A stretch of 64,000 nucleotides of DNA from DATKJY01 sp964540105 (GTDB taxonomy: Bacteria > Zixibacteria > MSB-5A5 > GN15 > FEB-12): NCBI GenBank assembly GCA_964540105.1, contig CAZILL010000002.1:744001-808000 (forward strand), given 5' to 3'. A model generated the notes under the pieces. It saw only the letters and a program-made list of their open reading frames with translations. It was not told where the DNA came from and did no database searches. Positions 16,372 through 25,097 of the stretch are shown piece after piece (position 1 is the first letter of the stretch; each line of letters begins with the position of its first letter). Made by a program: the position numbers and the translations under genes.

Positions 16372-17175
16372 TTATTCCAAGCTACCAAAGAGGTTTTCGT
16401 TGGGAACGAATCGCTCCGGCAACTCTTGCCCGATTGTAGCAGCTCGAATTACCATTACATAATTAGGGCTGCCGAGATCGCCCGGAAACCCTTTGACCGC
16501 CTGTACGGCACTCTCGCCAAAATCTAGATCGTGGAGATTGAAGAACCGACGTGTGAATTGCCGTGATGGGGAAGTGCAGAATCGGTACAAGCCATCGTCA
16601 TACTGGTTTAGCTCAGCAGCCAGCCGAAGTGGTAAGAGGGGTGCGTGAGTCACGTCGGTGCCATTGTGACGACGGAACAGCTTAGATTCGTGGAAGAGTG
16701 GATGGTCAATATCGAAGGCAGATGGAGTTCGCTGTACAGCAACTGGGTTGTAATCATAGAGCATTAGAAAGGAGTAAGGTGATCTGGACAGAATTCGTTC
16801 GATCTGTTGGTGGCGAACCTGAATGAATTTGGTCGAATTGCGATCGCGTAACTTTGCTTCAATGAATCCCGCTCCTTCAACGACAGAACCAGTCGGCAAC
16901 TTATATGAGACTAACACTCCTATGTCGCCGTGATCAGTTTCTCTCCTGCCGTGAAATTTATAGACTTCCCATTCGATCTCAACTGGGTACAGGGCGTCGG
17001 ATATTTCGATGTTCTGATTGTATTGCCTAAGCTCTTTCAGCAAGGTATGAGTTATTACATCTTCCTTCCAGTCCAGTGGAAAGTGGTTTTGGACAGTAGT
17101 CTTCACTATTCGTTCGAATGCGAATTCAAATTCAAGTAACTGCATATGCTCCTCGCTCAACCAGCCTGCATTCAT
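16372..17175 (-). CDS. Uncharacterised protein with PD-(D/E)XK-like nuclease signature
   Basis: A 267-residue protein with no named family. Residues D84 (HGDIGVLV) and E106-x-K108 (GFIEAKLRD) form the D...ExK arrangement of restriction-endonuclease-like folds, preceded by helices and a beta strand as expected; this is inference from motif only. A C-terminal half of about 130 residues has conserved-looking hydrophobic patches but no motif I recognise. The start is unsure: ATG 17175 gives the full frame, while ATG 17145 has GAGGAG just three bases away. It lies alone between the DUF932 cluster and the PIN-like membrane gene, in the defence-rich part of the island. Confidence 0.7.
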   Translation of the reverse strand: MNAGWLSEEHMQLLEFEFAFERIVKTTVQNHFPLDWKEDVITHTLLKELRQYNQNIEISDALYPVEIEWEVYKFHGRRETDHGDIGVLVSYKLPTGSVVEGAGFIEAKLRDRNSTKFIQVRHQQIERILSRSPYSFLMLYDYNPVAVQRTPSAFDIDHPLFHESKLFRRHNGTDVTHAPLLPLRLAAELNQYDDGLYRFCTSPSRQFTRRFFNLHDLDFGESAVQAVKGFPGDLGSPNYVMVIRAATIGQELPERFVPNENLFGSLE

Positions 17176-17397
17176 TCTGTCGTTCTTGGAAAGAATGTCA
17201 TAGCACTTTCAAACCACAAGGAATATTATACGGTTTACAGTGGGTCAGCAAACTAGCAGTTACGATGCCTCCAGCGACGGCATGGCGGGCGTCCCCTTTA
17301 TTCGGGAGTGCGTCACTGGTGATGGTTACAACGTAATGATGGTATCTCGACTCGCATTGTCTATGCCCGATGGCATGGCTGTTACTAAAGCAACTAT

Positions 17398-18270
17398 ATG
17401 AAGTATATAATCGTAGACTACTCAGCAGTCATGGAGAGACCATTTCTGCTTACAATTTTGGATACCAGGGTCAAGGTTCTGATCGCTCGGTCTTGGTACG
17501 AGCGCTTGATAGATGCTACTGAAAGGTCGGTAATTCACAAGTCCATTCACACCCTGCTGCTAGAAGCGAAAACGAAGGGGTCGCTTGTGGTAGTGGATAT
17601 GGATTCGAGCCTGCTAAGAGAGATACCGGAGGACGTTCAAGAGCATTTGAAGAGCGTTCAAAGTCGCATTGGAGTTGAGAGGGCGTCGACCGTAGTGCTT
17701 GCCAGTTGGGTGAAGTCAGTACATCGAGAAGATGAGGTTTATGTGACGACCACAGACGGGGACGTCATTGACGAATCTACCAAATGTCAAATACTTACGT
17801 ACTTGCCATTCGGAGCGGATAAAATTGCAGCAGAAGGTACATTGAGAGACGCGGAATTGAAGAGCTTAGCCGGAAAATTTCATCGCCTAACCCACCTAGT
17901 TACACTCGCATTTCCTATAATTGCAGGCCTCCTGGCTTGGAGCTTGAAGCCGATTTTCACTTGGGCATTAAGCTCGATCAACGTCTGGGGAATAATTGTT
18001 GGTATTGTCATAGTCTCCATTGTCATGTATTGGTTTCGGTCAAGACAGCGCCTTGCATACGGTAGTAGTGAGTTTGTATTCGGTGTAGTCCTGGCAATTC
18101 GAGTTTTTATCCCTGACTTCGACATACGCGACCTACAAACGGCATCGATCTTGCAGCTGCTTGGAAGCGTTTATGTCATGGTGCGGGGCCTCGATAATAT
18201 CGGAATGGGGCTGATCGGATTGGGGCATAAGAGCGCGTGGCAAAGGATATTCGGAAAATCAGCCGACTAA
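17398..18270 (+). CDS. PIN-like domain fused to a membrane module (uncharacterised)
   Basis: A 290-residue protein. The first 150 residues look like a PIN-type ribonuclease fold: IVDYSAV with D7, VVVDMDSS with D67, and a late VTTTDGDV with D120/D122, as in the third acidic position of PIN domains. The rest holds at least two clear transmembrane helices (about 166-190 and 194-212), then a hydrophobic module ending in YVMVRGLDNIGMGL, a tail I associate with small membrane proteins of phage-defence islands. It is the last gene before the tRNA fragment that marks the island edge. No ribosome binding site is evident, but a 5-bp inverted repeat (ATGCC / GGCAT, 17363-17376) sits just upstream. An abortive-infection or toxin role is possible, not shown. 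Confidence 0.65.
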   Translation: MKYIIVDYSAVMERPFLLTILDTRVKVLIARSWYERLIDATERSVIHKSIHTLLLEAKTKGSLVVVDMDSSLLREIPEDVQEHLKSVQSRIGVERASTVVLASWVKSVHREDEVYVTTTDGDVIDESTKCQILTYLPFGADKIAAEGTLRDAELKSLAGKFHRLTHLVTLAFPIIAGLLAWSLKPIFTWALSSINVWGIIVGIVIVSIVMYWFRSRQRLAYGSSEFVFGVVLAIRVFIPDFDIRDLQTASILQLLGSVYVMVRGLDNIGMGLIGLGHKSAWQRIFGKSAD

Positions 18271-18373
18271 CGTCAAATGCGAGTGGGGTGTCTGGTGTTC
18301 GAGTTTCCAAGTTTGACATACACCCCTTGCTAACAGTTTGCTAACAGAATCACCCGAAACAGGCCGTAATAAT

Positions 18374-18442
18374 GGACAACACCGGACAAATAGAACCGAC
18401 CTAAGTTGTTGTCCTTATTGTCGGTTAGTGTCCGGTGTTGTC
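18374..18442. repeat. Long imperfect inverted repeat next to the attachment site
   Basis: The arms are GACAACACCGGACA plus AACCGAC on the left (18375-18400) and GTCGGTTAGTGTCCGG plus TGTTGTC on the right (18420-18442). Fourteen outer bases and seven inner bases pair, with a short bulge. It lies 18 bases left of the tRNA-Met fragment, so it is probably part of the element's attachment region. No T-run follows, so a terminator role is less likely. Confidence 0.75.
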
Positions 18443-18460
18443 TTCTGTTCAAAGTACGAC

Positions 18461-18507
18461 GCAGGCTCATAACCCGAAGGTCGCAGGTTCAAATCCTGCC
18501 CCCGCCA
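18461..18507 (+). pseudogene. Displaced 3' half of tRNA-Met (CAU): right attachment site of the island
   Basis: From the anticodon loop CTCATAA (18466-18472) the sequence follows a tRNA-Met: 3' stem CCCGA, variable loop AGGTC, a perfect T arm (GCAGG TTCAAAT CCTGC, 18483-18499) and the acceptor 3' strand CCCCGCC plus discriminator A. No D arm or 5' acceptor precedes it, and the 5' anticodon stem (GCAGG) pairs poorly with CCCGA, so this is only a 3' half. Integrative elements that use tRNA genes leave such a fragment at their far end. With the fragment on the plus strand, the element lies to its left. Confidence 0.88.
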
Positions 18508-18736
18508 TTTTAACACTGCACTACAATCAGTTACGGCTTCATTAAGGACTAAGAAGACCTACTGCTTTCGAGTTTGCTAACAAGACTCAAAAGTCAAGCC
18601 TGTGATCACGTCAGAGTCCCACGGTAACCTCTGTTTAGCGGGAGATTGATGACCTTCAGCGGTAGCACCGTGACCTCAGGGTAAATACGTCCGCCGAAGT
18701 AGCCAACGCACATTCGCACGGCCGGCTTTAGGAAAA

Positions 18737-19078
18737 TCACACAGCGTCCGCACCCCGTTCCTTCGTTCCGATGCGAATGGCGTCGACAACTTCGCAGACA
18801 TAGATTTTCCCATCGCCTCGTTGTCCCTCGTGCGCTGCACTTATGATGGACTCAGTTATTTGCTCAACCATTTCGTCCCCGCAGAAGATCTCCATACGGT
18901 CCATGGCCACAAAATCGACGAGGTCCCTTACTATCTTCTGACGGGCATCTTTTGCCCTGCCGCGACCGAATCCGTGCACTGTCGAAAAACTCATACCGGT
19001 CAAGCCCTGGGTATTTTGCAGAGCCAGGGCGACAGCTGGTAGTTTATGAGACTTGACGTAAGCGATTATCTGTTTCAT
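18737..19078 (-). CDS. P-II family signalling protein of the metal-efflux operon
   Basis: A 113-residue protein of the P-II/GlnB superfamily: N-terminal MKQIIAYVKSHKLPAVALAL, a T-loop region with HGFGRGR, and a C-terminal GDGKIYVCEVVDAIRIGT that matches the family's B/C-loop block. The start at 19078 follows AAAGGA. It lacks the uridylylated Tyr context of GlnB. Its gene is last in the operon, 36 bases after the CusA-like gene, which fits the P-II subgroup described next to CusA-type pumps (PII-NG); there it probably senses a ligand other than 2-oxoglutarate and modulates the pump. The substrate is unknown. Confidence 0.85.
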   Translation of the reverse strand: MKQIIAYVKSHKLPAVALALQNTQGLTGMSFSTVHGFGRGRAKDARQKIVRDLVDFVAMDRMEIFCGDEMVEQITESIISAAHEGQRGDGKIYVCEVVDAIRIGTKERGADAV

Positions 19079-19114
19079 TGCATATTCCTTTTGATTGTGA
19101 ATTGCCACACATAC

Positions 19115-22100
19115 TTACTCCGCTGGCACTTCTATTTCAGCCTGGTGGGACCTGGGAACAAACCACGTGTAGAGCGCGGGAATGACAAAGAGGGTTAGCA
19201 GCGTCGAACTGACCAGTCCGAACACTACCACTACAGCCAAGGGGCGCTGCACATCGGCACCTATTCCCTTGGAAAACAGCAAAGGGACCAATCCCATGGC
19301 GGCGGCGAGAGCTGTCATGAGTACCGGCCGGAGTCGCATCACTGCTCCTTCCACGACCGCCTGACTAAACGCCATCCCCTCTTTCCGCAAGTATTCGATA
19401 AACGAGACCAATACAACGCCGTTTTGTACCGCTACGCCGAACAAGGCAATGAAGCCAACTGCGGCAGGGACAGAAAGATATTCTCCGGTCAACAACAGCC
19501 CAAAGATCCCTCCGATGAGCGCGAAGGGAACATTGGTGATAATGAGGGTCGCGATGCGAACTTTATTAAAGGCCATATATAGCATGAAGAAGATCAGAAG
19601 AATGGTGAGCGGCACGATCACGGCAAGCCGTGACATAGCGCGCTGCTGGTTTTCGAATTGGCCGCCGTATTCTATGCGATAGCCCGGCGGCAATTGCACG
19701 TTATCCTTAATCTGCTTCTGGATATCTGTGACAACACCGCCTAAGTCGCGACCGCGGACGTTGGCAGACAGCACCCAGCGACGTTGATTGTTTTCGCGAT
19801 TGATCTGAATCGGCCCGACGACCTTCTTGATGTCCGCAACCTGCGCCAATGGGATCGCCCGGCCGTCGTCAGTATGCACCAGAAGACTCCCAATCGCTTC
19901 CGGGTCGTTACGATATTGCTCTTGGTAGCGGACATGAATGCCGAATCGACGTGAACTCAGATAGATCTGATCGATCACTTCTCCACCAACAGCCAGTTCC
20001 ACAATTTCCAGGAGTTCTGAAACACTAACGCCATACCGGGCGCAAGCGTCGCGATCAGCCGTGATCTGAACCTGGGGCTGACCAAAACTCTGCTCGAGTG
20101 AGAGATCCACCAAACCGGGGATCTCGGCAATCGCCTCTTTTATCTCGCCGGCTTTGGTACGAAGTGTCACGAGGTCGTCGCCATAGAGCTTAATGGCCAA
20201 TTGCGCCTTGATACCTGAGATAAGTTCATCGAAAGCATTCTGAATAGGCTGTGTGAAATTGAGCGCGACCCCCGGGTAGACAGCCAATTCCTTGTTAATG
20301 GATTCGACAAGCTCTTTCTTGCTCTTGAAGCGCTTCCAGGTTGCCGGGTCATTGAGCTCGATATGTATTTCAGCCGTATTTACCGGATGCGGATGACTCC
20401 CTGCTTCCGGGCGGCCAGTGCGTGATACCGTTTCCTTGACCTCAGGGTACTGCATGATTACCTGTTCGAGCTTCATCACTGTTTCGGTGGCTTTTTCAAG
20501 CGAAATCGAGGGCGTCATGGTAACACCGATGAGGATGGAACCTTCTTCCAAAGTAGGGATGAATTCAGTACCCAAGAAACGCACCGAAAATAGACTTGCC
20601 GCGAGCGCTACAACCGCAACACTTACTACCATGATCCTCCGGCGAAGCACCCATTCTAACAGCGGTTTGTAGCCTTCCTTGAGTTTGCGGACAACAATGA
20701 ACTCTTTGCCTTCATGTCCTTTGAGGAAGTACATGCTCAGCACCGGAACAACAACCAATGCCGCCAGGATTGAGCCCAGTAGTGCAAACGATATTGTGAA
20801 AGCCATCGGGGAAAACATCTTCCCCTCGACTCCCTCAAGCGTGAAGAGAGGCAGGAATACCAGTACAATGATAAGAATTGAAAAGGCTATGGGGCGGCCG
20901 ACTTCGTGTGCCGCCTGCAGGATCACGGTTAGTTTGCTCTGCACGCCATTCACCTTTGCCGACAGGTGACGATGAATGTTTTCAACCATAACGATAGATC
21001 CATCGGCCAGCATGCCAATGGCTATGGCGATCCCTCCCATCGACATCAAGTTGGCGGACATCTTTTCAACGCCCATCATCAAAGACGCGATTAAGGCGCA
21101 CAGCGGTAAAGTGATCACGACAATCAGTGCCGAGCGGACATTGCCCAGGAATAACAACAAGACCAACGTAATGAGTATTGCCCCTTCAAGAAGCGACTTC
21201 TTGACGGTTTCATTGGCTTTGGCGACAATATTGGCCTGCTCGTAATAAGGAACGATGGTGACTCCTTTTGGCAGCGACGACTGAACTGCAGGTAATTTGG
21301 CGTAAAGGCGCTTGATTACTTCCGAAGTATTCTCTCCGTAGAGCTGCAGCACGATGCCCGACACTACTTCTTCTTTTCCGTCCTTGGTGACGACACCGCG
21401 CCTAATTTCTTTTCCGAAATTCACATCCGCGATGTCACCGATCTTCACGGGTACGCCATCCACGGACTTTACTGGAATACTCTTGATGTGGTCGAGACTC
21501 CCCACGAGACCCAGTCCGCGCACGAGGTACTCCTCGGAACCAAGAAGCAGGAATTGCCCGCCAGCATTGCGGTTGTTCTTCTCAATAGCTTCTACCACCT
21601 GCTCCAGAGCGATGTCGTATTTGCCAAGCGCGTATGGATTGATTGCAACCTGGTACTGCAGGACGTGCCCACCGACGGAGAGAATGTCGGTCACACCTGG
21701 CACGGTTTGGAGGCCGTATTTAACGATCCAGTCGTTTACCTCTCGCAGGAAAGTCCCCTTGTCCTTGCCCTGCAGATCGGTGCTGCTGTCAGCCGTGAGA
21801 TAGTAGATAAAGATCTGCCCCAGGCCTGAGGAAATGGGACCAAGTGTTGGCGGCTCAAGTCCGGCCGGCAATTCAGCCATCGCACTGGCCAGCCGCTCAC
21901 CAACGATTTGCCGAGCAAAGTACATTTCGGTCTGATCATTGAAATAGACATAGATAACGGCCATGCCGAAGGCGGACGTGGATTTGATGTTGGTCACGCC
22001 CGGCAACCCGTTCATTTTCGATTCTATTGGGAACGTGATCAGACGTTCGATTTCCTCCGGCGCCATGCCGTGGGCTTCAGCAAAGACTGGTACCATGACG

Positions 22101-22231
22101 GGCGATATATCCGGAAAGGCGTCGACCGGCAACTTCGTGTATTGGTAGAGGCCAATCCCGACTATGACCACAACCATAACCATCACCAGGATGCGCTGTT
22201 TCAGGGCGAGTTCAATGAGTCTGTCTAACAT
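19115..22231 (-). CDS. Heavy-metal efflux RND pump, CusA/CzcA family
   Basis: A 1038-residue inner-membrane pump of normal length for the HME-RND family, which uses the proton gradient to export metal ions through a tripartite complex. Visible are the N-terminal helix (LKQRILVMVMVVVIVGIGLY), PVDAFPDISPVMVPV, two large periplasmic domains, and the charged TM4 motif GMLADGSIVMVEN that separates metal pumps from drug pumps. The motif resembles CzcA/NccA and CusA about equally, so I leave the metal open. The gene ends in a Glu-rich tail. It follows the adaptor gene by 15 bases. Confidence 0.94.
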   Translation of the reverse strand: MLDRLIELALKQRILVMVMVVVIVGIGLYQYTKLPVDAFPDISPVMVPVFAEAHGMAPEEIERLITFPIESKMNGLPGVTNIKSTSAFGMAVIYVYFNDQTEMYFARQIVGERLASAMAELPAGLEPPTLGPISSGLGQIFIYYLTADSSTDLQGKDKGTFLREVNDWIVKYGLQTVPGVTDILSVGGHVLQYQVAINPYALGKYDIALEQVVEAIEKNNRNAGGQFLLLGSEEYLVRGLGLVGSLDHIKSIPVKSVDGVPVKIGDIADVNFGKEIRRGVVTKDGKEEVVSGIVLQLYGENTSEVIKRLYAKLPAVQSSLPKGVTIVPYYEQANIVAKANETVKKSLLEGAILITLVLLLFLGNVRSALIVVITLPLCALIASLMMGVEKMSANLMSMGGIAIAIGMLADGSIVMVENIHRHLSAKVNGVQSKLTVILQAAHEVGRPIAFSILIIVLVFLPLFTLEGVEGKMFSPMAFTISFALLGSILAALVVVPVLSMYFLKGHEGKEFIVVRKLKEGYKPLLEWVLRRRIMVVSVAVVALAASLFSVRFLGTEFIPTLEEGSILIGVTMTPSISLEKATETVMKLEQVIMQYPEVKETVSRTGRPEAGSHPHPVNTAEIHIELNDPATWKRFKSKKELVESINKELAVYPGVALNFTQPIQNAFDELISGIKAQLAIKLYGDDLVTLRTKAGEIKEAIAEIPGLVDLSLEQSFGQPQVQITADRDACARYGVSVSELLEIVELAVGGEVIDQIYLSSRRFGIHVRYQEQYRNDPEAIGSLLVHTDDGRAIPLAQVADIKKVVGPIQINRENNQRRWVLSANVRGRDLGGVVTDIQKQIKDNVQLPPGYRIEYGGQFENQQRAMSRLAVIVPLTILLIFFMLYMAFNKVRIATLIITNVPFALIGGIFGLLLTGEYLSVPAAVGFIALFGVAVQNGVVLVSFIEYLRKEGMAFSQAVVEGAVMRLRPVLMTALAAAMGLVPLLFSKGIGADVQRPLAVVVVFGLVSSTLLTLFVIPALYTWFVPRSHQAEIEVPAE

Positions 22232-22246
22232 TCTGGTAGCCCTTCA

Positions 22247-23257
22247 TCAGTGCGCGTGTCCGGCGTGACCGCCGCCCATGGATTTCAGGGTGAGTTGGGC
22301 TTTCAATTCGAATGCCCCTTTACAGACATAGATGCTTCCTTCTGCAAGTCCCGAGAGAATTTCAGTGTGCCTGACCCCTTGGACACCCGTTGTGACCGGC
22401 ACAGGGTGGAATTCATCGCCGTCCTCGCTGATGAAAACGCACGGCTTTTCGTCTACAATTTGCACAGCTTCTTTGCATACAATCAGCGATGGTTGGTCAG
22501 CAGAAAGCACAAATGATGCTTTGATAAATGTGCCAGGCTTCCAGAGATTCTTGTCGTTTGATATGACCGAGCGGGCCACGAGACTTCGCGTCCGCTCGTC
22601 AAAGACCGGGCTAATGTAGCTGACAAGAGCATTCGTTACGGCTCTTCCGCCAAGTGCCTCAATGCGGACGGATTGACCAACAGTTATTTCCGGGGCGTCC
22701 TTGCCGTAGATCGAAATGTTGACCCACACGTCCGATAAGTCGGCGATGACAAAGAGATCGCGCTCCTCGGTCACAAACTCGCCGACCGTGGCATGCTTCT
22801 CGATTACCCTGCCTGACCCGTGCGCAACGACGTCGTAGAGACTAAGGCTCTCGTTGCTCTCAATAGTTGCCAGCACTTCGCCTGACTGCACGTAGTCCCC
22901 TATGTTTTTGAGGGCTTTCTTTATGATGCCTGGGAATCGCGGAACGATATGTACTACATGGTCACCATCAGGAACAACTTCTCCCGGCAATTCGACAGTA
23001 CGCTCGAGACGACCGAGTCGCACGGTATCAAGCGATAGGCCAATCTTCTGCGCAACATCCACGGGAAGGGAGACTGCGTTTTCTTCACCTTCGTGACCAT
23101 GTGTACCGTGTTCGCCACCGTGTTCTGGGGCGACTGACGCTTTTGTGTTTGGCTCGTCGTTGTGTTGTTGCGCAGTGTTTTCATTGTCTGAGCCGCATCC
23201 CCAAAGGAGTGCAGCGAGGGCAATTCCAAGTATGAATGGGAGTATTCGGGCTCTCAT
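22247..23257 (-). CDS. RND efflux periplasmic adaptor (CusB/CzcB-like lipoprotein)
   Basis: A 336-residue membrane-fusion protein. A lipobox (LLWGC, Cys21) directs lipid anchoring. Residues 45-65 are His-rich (HGGEHGTHGHEGEE), and the C-terminus ends in GGGHAGHAH, both likely metal-binding. The core has the lipoyl/barrel-sandwich pattern (VPRFPGIIKKALKNIGDYVQSGEVLATIES) and beta-barrel segments of the HlyD/CusB family. It links the inner-membrane pump to the TolC-like channel encoded just upstream, six bases away. Confidence 0.93.
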   Translation of the reverse strand: MRARILPFILGIALAALLWGCGSDNENTAQQHNDEPNTKASVAPEHGGEHGTHGHEGEENAVSLPVDVAQKIGLSLDTVRLGRLERTVELPGEVVPDGDHVVHIVPRFPGIIKKALKNIGDYVQSGEVLATIESNESLSLYDVVAHGSGRVIEKHATVGEFVTEERDLFVIADLSDVWVNISIYGKDAPEITVGQSVRIEALGGRAVTNALVSYISPVFDERTRSLVARSVISNDKNLWKPGTFIKASFVLSADQPSLIVCKEAVQIVDEKPCVFISEDGDEFHPVPVTTGVQGVRHTEILSGLAEGSIYVCKGAFELKAQLTLKSMGGGHAGHAH

Positions 23258-23263
23258 GTTGAC

Positions 23264-24583
23264 CTATCTCCTCACCGGATTCAAGCGGTGACCAGTTAAT
23301 TGTTCGATCTCTACGGCAGCTTGAGCCCCAGTGACGAGTGCTTCAATCAGCATACCCTGTAGCTCTGCCAGCATCCTTTGTGCATCGAGCACGTTTATGA
23401 ACGGCTGTGATCCCATGCGATACGCGTTGTTCATTTCCTCCATAACTTGCTCTGCCGGCGGGATCACCTGGTCACGGAGAAGTCTGATTTGATTTCGTTG
23501 CGATTCGACAATAGCAAGCCGCTGTCGCACTTCTCCCTCCAACCGCTGTCGCGTCGAAGTGAACTCTGCTTTTGTCTGATCGAATTTGGCCTGTGCCTCC
23601 GCTTGACCACCTTTGTTGCGATCAAAAAGTGGCAATGGCAAACCAGCCCAAACCAGAAAGGAATTGCTCCCGTCGTCGTGTAGCCGTCGATACCCTGCAC
23701 CCAGATTTACATCGGGTTTGCCGGTTGCGCGTGCGAGTCTAATGTCAGCCTGTCGAGCTAGTACTTGGGCTTGAAGACCGGCCAATTCCGGATTACCATC
23801 GACCAACAGGCCTGGATTATCAGCGCTCGGAACAGCTAACCACTCTTCGAGCACACCCTCGAGACGGAAGTTCGTCTCTGAGGAACCCCAGAATGTAGCA
23901 AGTGCAAGGCGCTGCTGCATTTCCGTTGCCTGTGCGGACGCCAGTTCTATCTCAGCCAGTTTGGTGGCAGACTGAGCACGAAACAGTTCGGCCTTCGGCA
24001 CCGCCCCACTGGTGACCTTCACGCTTACCGCGTCTTCGATCTTTTGCACGAGGTCTAGGCGTTGGCGGGCCAGCGTAACATTCTCCTGAGCTCCGAGTGC
24101 AGAAACAAAACCTGCGGCCACTGATTGATAGAGTTCCAAAAGCGATTGTTGGGCGGCGAATACCTCCACCTTGACTTCGGCCTCGGCCACGGCACGTCGC
24201 GCACCCCGTTTGCCAAACAGGTCAAAAGACTGCTCAATGCCAATGGTAGTCTGAGCCGGACCGGACTCGGATTTTCTGCCGAAGTCCTCGACTTCCGCCG
24301 ATAGTTCAGGATTGGGGCGGGCGATACTTTGCTGTAATCGACCTTGCGCGGCGGCAACTTGAGCGGTGGCTGCCTGCAATTGCGGATGGCGCGCCACGAT
24401 CAACTGCAGTGCCTCAGTGAACGTGAGGACTGAATCTGCTTCCATAGCAGCGTTGGGTTGCACACCGGATTCCACGTAGATAGGCGGCAAAAGTGCTGGA
24501 TTATCCGAAGCCGTCTGCCCTTTTGCAAGGTCGACGGATGCAAAAACCACTACTATGAGAAATAATAACGTTCGAATGTACAT
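23264..24583 (-). CDS. TolC-family outer-membrane channel (CzcC/CusC-like)
   Basis: A 439-residue outer-membrane efflux protein. A signal peptide covers about residues 1-23. Two OEP repeats follow with long coiled-coil helices (for example ARHPQLQAATAQVAAAQGRLQQS and ELFRAQSATKLAEIELASAQ), as in CzcC. The ATG at 24583 has GGAG eight bases upstream. It forms the outer part of the metal-export complex with the adaptor and pump encoded downstream. Confidence 0.92.
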   Translation of the reverse strand: MYIRTLLFLIVVVFASVDLAKGQTASDNPALLPPIYVESGVQPNAAMEADSVLTFTEALQLIVARHPQLQAATAQVAAAQGRLQQSIARPNPELSAEVEDFGRKSESGPAQTTIGIEQSFDLFGKRGARRAVAEAEVKVEVFAAQQSLLELYQSVAAGFVSALGAQENVTLARQRLDLVQKIEDAVSVKVTSGAVPKAELFRAQSATKLAEIELASAQATEMQQRLALATFWGSSETNFRLEGVLEEWLAVPSADNPGLLVDGNPELAGLQAQVLARQADIRLARATGKPDVNLGAGYRRLHDDGSNSFLVWAGLPLPLFDRNKGGQAEAQAKFDQTKAEFTSTRQRLEGEVRQRLAIVESQRNQIRLLRDQVIPPAEQVMEEMNNAYRMGSQPFINVLDAQRMLAELQGMLIEALVTGAQAAVEIEQLTGHRLNPVRR

Positions 24584-24610
24584 CAACAAATCTCCAGGCT
24601 ATTAATAGGT

Positions 24611-24634
24611 TTGCCATGTCAAACTCCATGGCAA
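24611..24634. promoter_or_regulatory. Perfect 8-bp inverted repeat upstream of the TolC-like gene
   Basis: TTGCCATG and CATGGCAA flank eight bases, 28 bases upstream of the TolC-like start. It may be an operator for the efflux genes or a weak attenuator between the Cys-rich gene and the channel gene. No T-run follows on either strand. Confidence 0.45.
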
Positions 24635-24683
24635 GGCTCCTGATCGGTTCAGGAGACAAGTATCAACGTGGAAGCTTGGAGAA

Positions 24684-25097
24684 TCAGCAGCGCATGACGG
24701 CGGAGAATTGGGAATGCAATAAGGGAGCTATTGGGAAATCGCGTTGTGCTAACGCGGAATGTGTGCAGTAATCACATGGAGAAACGGCGGATTGGGCGAA
24801 CGCATTGGAGAGGGGGCCGAAAAGTCTGTCAGCTGGTCGAGTTGCCAGGTTGTTAAGGGATACCGCTGTCACTTCATGCGCAAACAATACATCGACACAG
24901 GAACCGCATTCATCCGTTGGCTCAGCTACAAACGATGCGTTCGGCATGGTCGGAGTGGCTTCCTGCTTGCAGCAGGAGGATCCAACTACCTCGATCTCCA
25001 AATGGCCAAGCTCACTGATGCAAAGCACGCTGAACCCACGAATCGGAGAAGCCGCGATTAGCAGGATTCCGAAGAGGGCTATCGTCCAGTTTTTCAT
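24684..25097 (-). CDS. Small secreted Cys-rich protein of the metal-efflux operon
   Basis: A 137-residue protein of unknown function. The start at 25097 (MKNWTIALFG) gives a clean signal peptide of about 22 residues; a longer frame in the same phase lacks support. The mature part has paired cysteines: a single Cys in VLCISELGH, SSCC, ECGSC and PCDYC. Short secreted proteins with this CC / CxxC layout often precede CusCBA-type genes, where a periplasmic metal-sensing or chaperone role is suspected. It lies 100 bases upstream of the TolC-like gene, on the same strand. Confidence 0.65.
   Translation of the reverse strand: MKNWTIALFGILLIAASPIRGFSVLCISELGHLEIEVVGSSCCKQEATPTMPNASFVAEPTDECGSCVDVLFAHEVTAVSLNNLATRPADRLFGPLSNAFAQSAVSPCDYCTHSALAQRDFPIAPLLHSQFSAVMRC

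Larger units (their letters stand above)
18327..18582 (+). repeat. TTGCTAAC direct repeats flanking the tRNA fragment
   Basis: TTGCTAACAG occurs in tandem at 18327-18336 and 18338-18347, and GTTTGCTAACA occurs at 18336-18346 and again at 18572-18582, on the far side of the tRNA fragment. Short repeats in this place are typical integrase arm-binding or core-site repeats, though the integrase itself is not in the window. Confidence 0.6.
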
